From the NCBI GenBank assembly GCA_035299065.1, contig DATGXI010000130.1:1-26103 (forward strand): 26,103 bases of DNA, in the 5' to 3' direction. Positions 8,209-15,859 of the stretch are shown piece after piece (the stretch's first letter is position 1; each line of letters opens with the position of its first letter). The DNA is from DASPJQ01 sp035299065 (GTDB lineage Bacteria; Bacteroidota; Bacteroidia; Flavobacteriales_D; UBA2798). The notes beneath the pieces are model-generated. The model was not told the origin of the DNA. It worked only from the letters and a program-made list of their open reading frames with translations, and searched no databases. The position numbers and the translations under genes were made by a program.

Positions 8209-9072
8209 ATGGCAAAGTTTCTACAAGGTAATGAATTAAACTTAGAAATCGAAAAGCTTTTCGATTGTGCAGAAGAGCAAATCATTCTCATTTCACCCTA
8301 TATACGGCTTCATGAACGCTATGCTTCTGTGTTAAAGACTAAAATCGCCAGGGATAAAGTAAAAATAATACTTGTTTTCGGTAAAAATGAAGAGGATCTT
8401 TCCAAAAGCATGAAGGAAGTTGATTTTAATTTTTTTAAAGAATTCCCAAACATTGAAATTCGCTATGAGAAAAGACTTCATGCCAAATATTATTCAAATG
8501 AAAATTCGGCCATTCTTACTTCTATGAATTTATACAATTACTCCCAAGATCACAATATTGAGGCAGGTGTAATGACAAAATCAAGTATTCTAGGGAAATT
8601 ATGGGAAGGTGAGGAGGGCCTGGATACGCAAGCATTAAAATATTTTAATAGAGTAATAGAACAATCAGAATTACTGTTTGAAAAGACCCCTGAATACAAA
8701 AAGGGTTTAATGGGCCTTACTCAAACTTATATTAATTCTGTTATAAAAACAGATAAACTGACTGAATTTTTTGGCGGAAAACTAAAAACAGGTCCTAAAA
8801 CAGAAACAAACCTTGAAATTAAATCAAATAATTCCATTGGCATAGAAAAGGGATTTGGTTTTTGTATTCGAACAGGTGTAAAAATCCCCTTTGACCATAA
8901 AATGCCATTTTGTAAGAAATCTTTTTTAGAATGGAATTGGTATAAAAACAAAGATTACAAGGAGAAATATTGTCATTTTTCAGGAGAAGAATCAAGTGGC
9001 GAAACTACATATGCAATGCCGATTTTATCTAAGAATTGGAAAAAAGCTATGGAGTTTCATGATTATCTATAG
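8209..9072 (+). CDS. PLD-like (single HKD) nuclease-family protein with degenerate C-terminal zinc ribbon
   Basis: This 287-residue protein has a phospholipase D-type fold in residues about 1-125. The HKD-like motif is HAKYYSNENSAILTSMN (H91, K93, S105, N107), in the form typical of bacterial PLD-type nucleases that end TSMNLY. Single-HKD proteins usually act as dimers on DNA, though some are lipases. Residues about 214-280 match a zinc-ribbon tail that in relatives, as I recall them, carries four Cys-x-x-Cys pairs. Here they read CIRT (219), CKKS (235), CHFS (255) and, at the fourth place, PILSKNW, so only three cysteines remain. Metal binding is therefore doubtful. The gene follows the ATPase at 6830 and shares its A/T-rich composition. 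A catalytic role is likely but unproven. Confidence 0.8.
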   Translation: MAKFLQGNELNLEIEKLFDCAEEQIILISPYIRLHERYASVLKTKIARDKVKIILVFGKNEEDLSKSMKEVDFNFFKEFPNIEIRYEKRLHAKYYSNENSAILTSMNLYNYSQDHNIEAGVMTKSSILGKLWEGEEGLDTQALKYFNRVIEQSELLFEKTPEYKKGLMGLTQTYINSVIKTDKLTEFFGGKLKTGPKTETNLEIKSNNSIGIEKGFGFCIRTGVKIPFDHKMPFCKKSFLEWNWYKNKDYKEKYCHFSGEESSGETTYAMPILSKNWKKAMEFHDYL

Positions 9073-9139
9073 GTTAAGTTGAATCTCGAAATCCGAAAAA
9101 CCATGAGCAGATTTTTACTTTCGATAAAAACGGCTAACC

Positions 9140-10717
9140 TTGAACAATTTCAATAAAAAACTCAGGCACATTTATTTTCCGTTTTTAGGAATAAGTATTG
9201 CTTTTTTGCTGGTGTATTCATTTTTAAACTGGGTATTTGTTATTCAGCTTAAATCCATTTCAGTTCACGAGGACATTGTGAATATATGGGTACCCTTGTT
9301 TTTACCGCTGATTCCCGTTCTTATTTGGGTACGCCCCAGGTTGCGCCTTTTACAATTAAAAACAGGCTCACGCGATTTTTTATTTTTTTACACGTTTGCG
9401 GCATCAATCGTAATGGGTACACCTGTGTCGGTAGCGCAACATTACCTGTTAACGGCAACCGGTAAAATGACGCATTTGAAAAATATTGGTGAAATTGATA
9501 AACATGAAGAAACAAAATATTACACCTTAAAATCCTGTTTTATTGATAAAGCACACGGAAGCGCATACGCCTCATTTGATGTAAGCGGCAAGCACAGCCA
9601 GGACTTTAACATGCATCTTTACGTGGTTTATCCCATGCTTGAAAATGCAGGCCATGTAATGGACTCAACCTGTAAGGCTGCCATTGGATTTACCTGGCGA
9701 AAAACCATTAAAAACAGTTTGAGCGATGCCGCTAAAGACCAGGAGTATGGGCAGTTTGCAAGGGAATGCCAGGCAGAAATTGATTCACGCCAGCTTGATG
9801 TGTTTGAATACCTTGATCGGGTAGGAAACAGTGCTGATGGTGATGGTTTAGCGGAAGCATTCAGAAGAAATGAAAAATACCGGAACAGCCAGGTGAGTAT
9901 TTTTTATGCAGTTTGTGAGCCGTTTGAAAATCATAATGGCCATAAACTGCCGTGGATATTTTACAGTTTCTTAATTGTACACGCAGTATGGCTCATTATG
10001 CTTGTGGCTGTAAAACTCAGTAAATACCAGCTTTCATTTTTTGAGTCGGGCAAGGGTACTGAGGACAGGGATCTCAAAGAGTTTATTGGCTATTTTAAAC
10101 CTGTTAAAGATTATACCATAACGCCAATATTGATTTTCATAAACCTGTTGTTTGCACTGTTGGTTTGTTTTTCGGGAGGGGGATTTATGTATACAGACAA
10201 TGAAATGCTTATTAAATGGGGGGCAAATTATGAGCCGCTGGTAGAGCAGGGACAGTATTGGCGTTTGCTTACTGCGGCCTTTCTTCATGGCGGACTTTTG
10301 CACTTGTTTATGAATATGGCTTTTTTAATAGTTGCTGGTACGGTACTGGAGCCCTTGTTAGGGAAATTTAAATTTTTGATGGTGTATTTGCTTTTGGCTT
10401 TGCTTGCATCGTGTTGTTCATTGTGGTGGTATGACCCTGTATTGAGTGTTGGCGCCTCGGGTGCTGTTTTTGGGTTGTTTGGCGTATTAGTTGTTTTTGC
10501 GATGGCAGGTATAACGGGCCCTGAAAACTCCTGGGAGATATTATTTGGCACAGTACTTTTTATTGCCTATAACCTGCTGTTGGGATTGGCCACAAAAGGT
10601 GTTGATAACGCTGGTCACATAGGAGGTCTTTCGGCAGGCATTTTTATTGGTGTTATACTGGCCATACCCAAAACTCCCTTAACAGTAAAATACAGGAAAG
10701 CTGATTGGGAAGATTAA
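9140..10717 (+). CDS. Rhomboid-family intramembrane serine protease with large N-terminal extension
   Basis: This 525-residue membrane protein would cut substrates within the membrane. The C-terminal rhomboid core (about 325-515) has HLFMN (H388, N392), the catalytic serine in GASGAVFG (S440) and the catalytic histidine in HIGG (H493), so the Ser-His dyad is intact. Before it come two N-terminal membrane segments (about 14-36 and 48-62), probably a third near 82-100, a soluble region to about 275, and another segment near 278-295. The start is TTG at 9140: an in-frame stop lies 15 bases upstream and the next Met is after residue 90, past the first membrane segments, so TTG is strongly favoured. 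Substrate unknown. Bacterial rhomboids with such long, probably extracytoplasmic, domains are uncommon. Confidence 0.9.
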   Translation: MNNFNKKLRHIYFPFLGISIAFLLVYSFLNWVFVIQLKSISVHEDIVNIWVPLFLPLIPVLIWVRPRLRLLQLKTGSRDFLFFYTFAASIVMGTPVSVAQHYLLTATGKMTHLKNIGEIDKHEETKYYTLKSCFIDKAHGSAYASFDVSGKHSQDFNMHLYVVYPMLENAGHVMDSTCKAAIGFTWRKTIKNSLSDAAKDQEYGQFARECQAEIDSRQLDVFEYLDRVGNSADGDGLAEAFRRNEKYRNSQVSIFYAVCEPFENHNGHKLPWIFYSFLIVHAVWLIMLVAVKLSKYQLSFFESGKGTEDRDLKEFIGYFKPVKDYTITPILIFINLLFALLVCFSGGGFMYTDNEMLIKWGANYEPLVEQGQYWRLLTAAFLHGGLLHLFMNMAFLIVAGTVLEPLLGKFKFLMVYLLLALLASCCSLWWYDPVLSVGASGAVFGLFGVLVVFAMAGITGPENSWEILFGTVLFIAYNLLLGLATKGVDNAGHIGGLSAGIFIGVILAIPKTPLTVKYRKADWED

Positions 10718-10722
10718 TTTTT

Positions 10723-11117
10723 ATGCGGTTATTTTTATTTACATCCTTTTTCATTTGGCAGTTTTCGGCATGGGCGCAATTGCCCGGGGCCCGATGTGGA
10801 CGCACGGTTTAACCAATATGAAAAACAAGGTGTGAATATGAACCAAAAACCGGAATATTCATTTTTCTTTTACGGCAATAACCTGGAGTCATTAAATACC
10901 TTTTATAAAAATCAAATTAAAAAACAGTTATGCCTTGGTTAAAATTCAATACAAGTCAGGTGATGGTTTTTTATTGGAAGTAAAAATGAAAGAAAAACGG
11001 AGCTCTCTAAAAATGAGAATTGGTATGCTTGCCGAGCAAGCCGAGAAAACAAAATCAATAGCATTTAATACGTGCCATGCAACCGGTATTCGCGGTAAAT
11101 CATTGTTTAAGGATTAG
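10723..11117 (+). pseudogene. Small secreted protein gene broken by two frameshifts
   Basis: An ATG at 10723 opens a signal peptide (MRLFLFTSFFIWQFSAWAQ), but the frame stops after 29 codons. Removing one G from the GGGG run at 10786-10789 lets translation continue for about 45 codons. Removing one A from the AAAAAA run at 10919-10924 then joins it to the frame ending at the stop at 11117, giving a protein of about 130 residues that includes FFFYGNNLESLNTFYKNQI and YALVKIQYKSGDG. Both breaks are single-base insertions in homopolymers, so a sequencing error is as likely as real decay. I do not recognise the family with confidence; a distant likeness to RraB-type domains is too weak to call. 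It starts 5 bases after the rhomboid stop codon. Confidence 0.6.
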
Positions 11118-11438
11118 CATGTAAATATGTTTTTCGTGATTTTCTCAAATAGAGGAATAAAGTGTAACCACATTTCAAAAAAATACCTTAGCTTTAGTTA
11201 ATCGATAATGCAGTAGCAAGCTTTATTGATGATGGAGTTTTTCAACTGAAAAAGATTTTGAACATGTTTATGTACTTTACGTGAGTTTAATGCTTAATGA
11301 AGTATAATTGATAAATGCTTTTTGTATTAAAGCGAGCATTGCATTATACGAAGTATGCCTGCCAACTTGTACCAATTGTGGTACCTTTCTCTACCCAAGT
11401 TATTACCCGTCTTTTTTAAAACCAGAATACCCAGTTTA
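11118..11438. other. A/T-rich intergenic region with inverted repeats before the GAF gene
   Basis: No open frame is supported here unless the GAF protein begins at 11355. GTATAAT (about 11299) and ATTATAC (about 11342) are inverted copies, and GTACCA/TGGTAC (11369-11384) form a 6-base inverted repeat around ATTG. These could be operator sites, but no regulator is evident. Confidence 0.35.
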
Positions 11439-11882
11439 ATGACCAAAACTTTACTATCTACCCAACAAAAACTTACCTCTTATCTTGATCAAGCCATGGA
11501 ATTGGAGCGTGCCGACATGGGCTTAATCCGTTCATTTGACTTTTTAAGCAATACCTTAAAAGTAATTCTTGAAAGAGGAATTGATATTGACTTTCCGGAA
11601 CAATTCAAAGTGGCCAGGCCCTTTGACAGTACAGCTTGCGGACGCGCTGCAGGTTTGTGTAAAACAGTAGTGATTGAGGATGTGGAGCAGGATATAGGTT
11701 TAATGCCTTACAGGGAGTTTTTACGCAGTGCCGGGTTCAGGTCTATAAAATCGGTGCCGCTAATTCACCATGACGGTACACTGCGCGGGGTGCTGTGTAT
11801 GATTTGCCGCCATCCACGCTGGGGCTGGCAGGTTAATATTCTGGATGAACTGGTAGGTGAAATAACAGCCTGCATAGCATAA
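11439..11882 (+). CDS. GAF-domain protein
   Basis: This 147-residue protein is essentially a single GAF domain, the fold used for small-molecule or redox sensing. Typical features are the conserved central segment PFDSTACGRAAGLCKTVVIE, which corresponds to the usual 'S-x-C-G-x-A' stretch, followed by SIKSVPLIHHDGTLRGVLCM. No kinase, cyclase or HTH output domain is attached, so it may work with a partner. The start chosen is the ATG at 11439 (MTKTLLS); a longer reading from 11355 adds 28 hydrophobic residues that do not resemble GAF sequence and would place the 11369-11384 inverted repeat inside the gene. The ligand and partner are unknown. Confidence 0.75.
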   Translation: MTKTLLSTQQKLTSYLDQAMELERADMGLIRSFDFLSNTLKVILERGIDIDFPEQFKVARPFDSTACGRAAGLCKTVVIEDVEQDIGLMPYREFLRSAGFRSIKSVPLIHHDGTLRGVLCMICRHPRWGWQVNILDELVGEITACIA

Positions 11883-11999
11883 TATAAAGTCATTTTTTAA
11901 TTTTTCAAGTATCTGATATACAGTAACTAAATATAGCATTTTGTTTCTTTAAGTTGTCAGTTATTGATTGTGTGTTTTAGCCCACACGTTCAAACCTTT

Positions 12000-12007
12000 T
12001 ACATTTG
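12000..12007 (+). promoter_or_regulatory. Putative -7 promoter element of the WG-repeat gene
   Basis: TACATTTG matches TAnnTTTG exactly and lies 19 bases before the ATG at 12027. No TTG at good -33 spacing was found, so this is only suggestive. Confidence 0.35.
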
Positions 12008-12026
12008 ATTCATAAAATTACACGTT

Positions 12027-13082
12027 ATGAAATCAATATTATTCTTTTTGTTGGTTATGCCTTTGCTGGTAAATGCGCAGTTTATAACACAGGAGGGCGA
12101 TAAAAAAGGATTGATTGACAAATCAGGAAAAACCATTCTTGAAACAGTTTACGACAATGTTTATTTGCTTGATCGAAAAGCAGCTATTTATGTTTACTGT
12201 TCAGGCGACAAAAAGGGCCTGTTTAATTTTGCCGATTTACACCTGTACCCATGCACGTATGATGATGTAAGCATTTCGCCAAATGGCAACGGCTACGTTA
12301 TACAATCAGGCAATTTATATGGTTATATTGCTTACAACTATCACGGCAATGATATATATACATTTACCATTGTTGAGCCTGTTTACACGTATGTAAATTT
12401 TGTTGGTTGTTGCCATATTTCGGTGGCCAGGGACTCGCTTTACGGGTTAATTTTTGACGGGGTGGTAACCAAAGAACTTTTACCCTGTGTTTTTGACGAG
12501 CCCGTATACAGTGACCTTGATCTTGGTTTTTACCATAAAACCGATGAAAAAATAAGCCTTGCCCGAAAGGATACGGTTAACGGTAACTGGTTTAAAATTC
12601 CATTATACAGCAAAAAACCAAAAACAGCAGGTGACATTGTAGTTGACGAAAACAAGTACAACCGCGAAATAATTACCTATCACAGGAAAAGCGGAAAAAA
12701 ACTGGTAACATTTGCGGGACAAACAGAAACAACCCGTATTTACTACAATGACCGTGCAGCATGTGTTGTTAAAATTGACTATCAAAACAAGCGCAGAGTT
12801 GTTTCATGGTTAAGCCCTGTTACAGGTGAAACGCTTTTAACTGTTGAACTGAAAAACAACCAGGAATTGGATGTAGATGCGAGTTACAGCGGCCGTAACC
12901 TGAATGAAACCGAAGCGGTTTTTGTGAGAGAATACCGTGCTTTTGGCGTAATAGCAAAAACATTTATGGGCGAATTAAAGGGGTATGAATACAAAGCATA
13001 CAAAAGTACGCGTACCGAATTGATACAATCATCAGGCCACAGCAGCGGCAGGAAGCCCTTTTTTATGCCGGGTAAGAATTAG
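12027..13082 (+). CDS. Secreted WG-repeat-like protein
   Basis: This 351-residue protein begins with a signal peptide (residues 1-18, ending NAQ). The following region carries diverged WG-type repeats, in which the usual W-G is replaced by G-L-I or G-L-F: DKKGLIDKSGKTILETVYD, DKKGLFNFADLHLYP, then LYGYIAY and LYGLIFDGVVTKELLPCVFD. WG repeats (KWGII..G...I.P.YD) are common in Bacteroidota exported proteins and form a repetitive beta fold; their function is unknown. Residues after about 200 are not repeated and unlike anything I recognise. No T9SS sorting domain is present, so it is likely periplasmic or anchored by other means. Confidence 0.7.
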   Translation: MKSILFFLLVMPLLVNAQFITQEGDKKGLIDKSGKTILETVYDNVYLLDRKAAIYVYCSGDKKGLFNFADLHLYPCTYDDVSISPNGNGYVIQSGNLYGYIAYNYHGNDIYTFTIVEPVYTYVNFVGCCHISVARDSLYGLIFDGVVTKELLPCVFDEPVYSDLDLGFYHKTDEKISLARKDTVNGNWFKIPLYSKKPKTAGDIVVDENKYNREIITYHRKSGKKLVTFAGQTETTRIYYNDRAACVVKIDYQNKRRVVSWLSPVTGETLLTVELKNNQELDVDASYSGRNLNETEAVFVREYRAFGVIAKTFMGELKGYEYKAYKSTRTELIQSSGHSSGRKPFFMPGKN

Positions 13083-13229
13083 TAGGATTTACTTGTTTGT
13101 TCTTAAACTTCTCGAAGGTAAGATGAAGTACTTGTTAACGAGGAGGATTGGGGCGTTCCGAGATTAATTAACTAAATCAATAAAATGCGTTATAAAAAAG
13201 TTTTGAAGATGTTGAGTTTTTATTAAGTT

Positions 13230-13237
13230 TAATTTTG
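13230..13237 (+). promoter_or_regulatory. Putative -7 promoter element of the 13258 gene
   Basis: TAATTTTG matches TAnnTTTG exactly and ends 20 bases before the ATG. Upstream TTG candidates at 13203 and 13212 give spacers of 24 and 15 bases, both outside the ideal range, so support is partial. Confidence 0.4.
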
Positions 13238-13257
13238 ACAAATAAAATCAAAAACAA

Positions 13258-13827
13258 ATGAAAAAAATATTATTCTTTGGCTTTATTGTCGGTATTGCTT
13301 TAGCTTTTTCCCCAGGAAACTTTGATAAGTATGATTATAATGCTCCTAATGGATATTATAAGACGGAAGAAGATTTTAAAAATCGAAATCTAAGTACTGA
13401 CATTAAATTATCGCACTTTGGAACCAATACGATTTTTGATAGTAAAAAAAAGAGGAGGTTTTGTAAAAGTCTTGGATGGTATGGTTTTGCTTTTGATAAC
13501 CAGGATTTTTTTATAGTAAACAATAATATTAATATTGTTATGAATAATGAAGGTAAAATTAAGGTAATTGGAAGTGGTCCTGAAAAGATGCTTAACGGGA
13601 ATGGAGAATATGCCTGGATGTGTACAGATTTGATGTTAAAAAAAGAAGGTGTTAATAACGGTGAGTGGGATGGTAAATTTGACCTGACAGAATACTTTTC
13701 CGATTATCCCGAATTGCTTGAAGATTGGAAAAAAAACAGAATTAAAATTGGACAGGTTTCGGCAGTGCTTCCTCAGAAAATTGAATACATAAATAAATAC
13801 AATGCATACTTTGCTAAAAAAAAATAG
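13258..13827 (+). CDS. Exported protein of unknown function
   Basis: This 189-residue product starts with a hydrophobic signal peptide (MKKILFFGFIVGIALAFSP), and the mature part is rich in Asn, Asp, Tyr and Lys. Visible features include LGWYGFAFDNQDFFIVNN, two cysteines (about 69 and 121) that could form a disulfide, and GEWDGKFDLTEYFSDYPELL, but I recognise no domain. The gene is more A/T-rich than the adjoining WG-repeat gene and stands alone with its own -7 element, consistent with a lineage-specific or recently acquired gene. It is probably real, given the signal peptide, the clean frame and the putative promoter. Confidence 0.65.
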   Translation: MKKILFFGFIVGIALAFSPGNFDKYDYNAPNGYYKTEEDFKNRNLSTDIKLSHFGTNTIFDSKKKRRFCKSLGWYGFAFDNQDFFIVNNNINIVMNNEGKIKVIGSGPEKMLNGNGEYAWMCTDLMLKKEGVNNGEWDGKFDLTEYFSDYPELLEDWKKNRIKIGQVSAVLPQKIEYINKYNAYFAKKK

Positions 13828-13858
13828 GCTAATCTTATCTTGTAATTCTTTTGCTTAA

Positions 13859-14215
13859 TTACTTTGGTTTTAAGCCTGAATAAGGCCCGGTAAACAACCC
13901 AAATCCTACAAGCTAAGTAAGTGTGCGCGCAGTGTGCCATTTGTTCCATGTCAACCGTAAATCTTCCCAGTTGACAGGACGGTTTAAAGCTCCATGCTTT
14001 TAGTTGATGGGCACGTCAATAGTAACAATGCGTATCATAAAATAAGTACACCTAAGGCCAGGTAAGAACTCATGCCGCGTTGCCGATACCACCAACAGCT
14101 AAACAGCATTAAAAGTAAACATAGTGGCATAATTATACGGATTGGCCAGGCTACTGCGTCCCGTAACAAATCAGGTAACGCAGAAAAGTCTTTTCATTAA
14201 AAACAAAAGGAACGG
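13859..14215 (-). pseudogene. Remnant of a DUF1772-like (anthrone oxygenase family) membrane protein
   Basis: Reading the minus strand across frames recovers a decayed protein. One frame gives FSALPDLLRDAVAWPIRIIM followed by a hydrophobic segment (LCLLLMLF), WWYRQRGMSSYLALGVLIL and then a stop near 14034. Another frame continues with RIVTIDVPIN, a stop, NRPVNWEDLRLTWNKWHTAR and a second stop. The pattern of a membrane helix, 'V-P-x-N', 'W-x-x-W-x-x-W-H-x-x-R-T' and a further helix is typical of DUF1772 proteins. At least one frameshift and two in-frame stops mean no functional product. The assignment rests on motif memory and should be confirmed by translated search. Confidence 0.5.
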
Positions 14216-14440
14216 GGCCAAAAAGATAGCATTTTGGGAACTCATGGGTTAAAATTATATTTAAATGAATATTGATTGGTTCAATAACCATTTACCCACC
14301 CAATGAGGCGTTGAAATTTAAGGTTGAATTGTAGGAATGTTCATGCAGCCTGTTTTTTTTTGTTAATTTAGGTAATGCGACTTTCCCGTTTTTTGTTCCT
14401 CATGAGTGCATTCGTTTCAACGGCCTTAGCACAAATTCTA

Positions 14441-14569
14441 TTAGCTCAACATAATTGTTTTATACAGACTCGCTGAACGCTCAAGCTTTCGCGTTTCACC
14501 GTTTTTCAAACGTTGGATCTTGCTTTCATCCAGTTCTGCCAGGGATTGAAGAGGAAAGCCCGCAGCCAT
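14441..14569 (-). CDS. Possible small ORF or gene remnant, 42 aa
   Basis: An ATG at 14569 opens 42 codons to a TAA at 14441-14443. The product is hydrophilic and charged (for example ELDESKIQRLKNGETRKLER), which looks more like true coding sequence than chance in this A/T-rich region. It has no recognisable domain and may be the end of a vanished gene, in keeping with the pseudogene next to it. Low confidence. Confidence 0.25.
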   Translation of the reverse strand: MAAGFPLQSLAELDESKIQRLKNGETRKLERSASLYKTIMLS

Positions 14570-14572
14570 TGG

Positions 14573-14602
14573 AAATTTAAGATTTAAAATTCAAAATTTA
14601 AG
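14573..14602. repeat. Short A/T-rich direct repeat
   Basis: AAATTTAAG occurs at 14573-14581 and again at 14594-14602, separated by 12 A/T-rich bases. Such short A/T repeats are frequent between Bacteroidota genes and may be upstream elements or simple sequence. No function is claimed. Confidence 0.4.
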
Positions 14603-14742
14603 AGGGCGAGGACTTGGAACGAAAAGCCCGGCCCTGAGGCATTGAACGCTTATAAATTATGATTTTAACAGGTTGCCGAAGGGAGGCAGCCAAAAATTAC
14701 CCTGATTCTTTACATGGCTTGTTTTTTGCTATTTTTAGACAC

Positions 14743-15804
14743 ATGCGCGCTTACCTTGTTTTATTCTTTTTTATGTCAACATTTGGAATAAAAGCCCAAC
14801 AAGTGACCATTACCATGTGGAAAGACAGTGCCATTGGCGCTTTGTACAACCGCGCAACACATACAGTGACCTATAACAAACCCGACAAAAAAGGCTATTA
14901 TAAAATTTATTTAAGTGACTCATTGGGAAATAATGTAAAACCTTTGCGGTATAATGGCTGGAGAGATGACAGGCACCAGTGGGCCGAAGAATGGCACCCT
15001 TCAGGTAAATACATTTTTTGTTATGTGGAAAAAGCAGAGTATGTGAAAGAAAAAGGCCATAAACGAAAACCAATTGATGCTGTGCCCGGTTATGGAGCCT
15101 ATACCGATTTATGGTTGTTAAGTGTTGACGGGAAACAAGCCTGGCAATTGACCAATGTACCTAATGCGTATAGCAGCGGTATTATTCACAGTGCAATTTC
15201 ACATGACGGTACCCTGTTTGGATGGAGCGAGCGTGTAAAAGCGCCTAAATTTCTGGATAAAAACCTTGGTGCTGGTGTATACGAATTAAAAATTGCCGAT
15301 TTTGTTTTTGACAGCATACCACATTTTACCAATATACGCAGCTTTAAACCGGGTGGTGTAGACGCCCTGAATGAGATGGACGCCATTTCAAACGACAAAA
15401 CAACCATTGCATTTTACAGTACCTATAAATGCAAAAACATTATTGCAACCCCCATTTATTCACTTAATATGGTTACCGGTGAAATACAAGAGCTTACCAA
15501 TAAAAGTTTTGCCCAGGCACCAACCTATACTCCTGATGGAAAACACATTGTTTATATGACAGGCGACCAATGCGATATTTTTTTGGGGCAATTGCAGGGA
15601 GCTGATTGGTGGATTATGGAAACTGACGGCTCAAATAAAAAACGACTTACATACATGAACAAACGCAACCACGAACATTCCGTTAACCGGTTCAGGTTAT
15701 GCGGAAGCCTTAGTTTTATAAATAACCATGCTTTTTTGGGAGGCGTTATGACTAAAAGCCTGGGACTTGTAGGCTATACTGTTAAAGTAACATTCACGCC
15801 TTGA
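14743..15804 (+). CDS. Secreted TolB/WD40-like beta-propeller protein
   Basis: The preferred start is ATG 14743, giving 353 residues headed by a signal peptide (MRAYLVLFFFMSTFGIKAQQ). A longer frame opens at 14659 but adds 28 residues in front of that signal peptide. The mature protein shows PD40-type propeller blades: EEWHPSGKYIFCYV, DLWLLSVDGKQAWQLTN, SAISHDGTLFGWSE, PTYTPDGKHIVYM and DWWIMETDGSNKKRLTYMN. These 'P-D-G-K' turns followed by 'W-x-M-x-x-D-G' strands are characteristic of TolB-like propellers, which bind proteins or small ligands at the cell envelope. It has no catalytic motif and no T9SS sorting domain. The role is unknown. The TPR gene follows after 55 bases. Confidence 0.75.
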   Translation: MRAYLVLFFFMSTFGIKAQQVTITMWKDSAIGALYNRATHTVTYNKPDKKGYYKIYLSDSLGNNVKPLRYNGWRDDRHQWAEEWHPSGKYIFCYVEKAEYVKEKGHKRKPIDAVPGYGAYTDLWLLSVDGKQAWQLTNVPNAYSSGIIHSAISHDGTLFGWSERVKAPKFLDKNLGAGVYELKIADFVFDSIPHFTNIRSFKPGGVDALNEMDAISNDKTTIAFYSTYKCKNIIATPIYSLNMVTGEIQELTNKSFAQAPTYTPDGKHIVYMTGDQCDIFLGQLQGADWWIMETDGSNKKRLTYMNKRNHEHSVNRFRLCGSLSFINNHAFLGGVMTKSLGLVGYTVKVTFTP

Positions 15805-15859
15805 ACAATAGCGCCTTAAATAAAAAAATTAGTATCTTGTGGTTGTTAAAATCAAACCT

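Larger units (their letters stand above)
14216..14742. other. Non-coding, possibly degenerate region
   Basis: About 530 bases lack a convincing gene. The only clean short frame is the 42-codon minus-strand one at 14441-14569. An A/T-rich repeat lies at 14573-14602. A plus-strand frame opens at 14659 but is better read as leader of the gene starting at 14743. Confidence 0.5.

Noticed and set aside
11342..11355. loxP-like word ATTATACGAAGTAT
   Set aside because: Only one imperfect arm is present and no spacer or second 13-base arm is seen; chance similarity.
14659..14742. Extended N terminus for the beta-propeller protein
   Set aside because: The added 28 residues precede a textbook signal peptide starting at 14743, so the later ATG is favoured.
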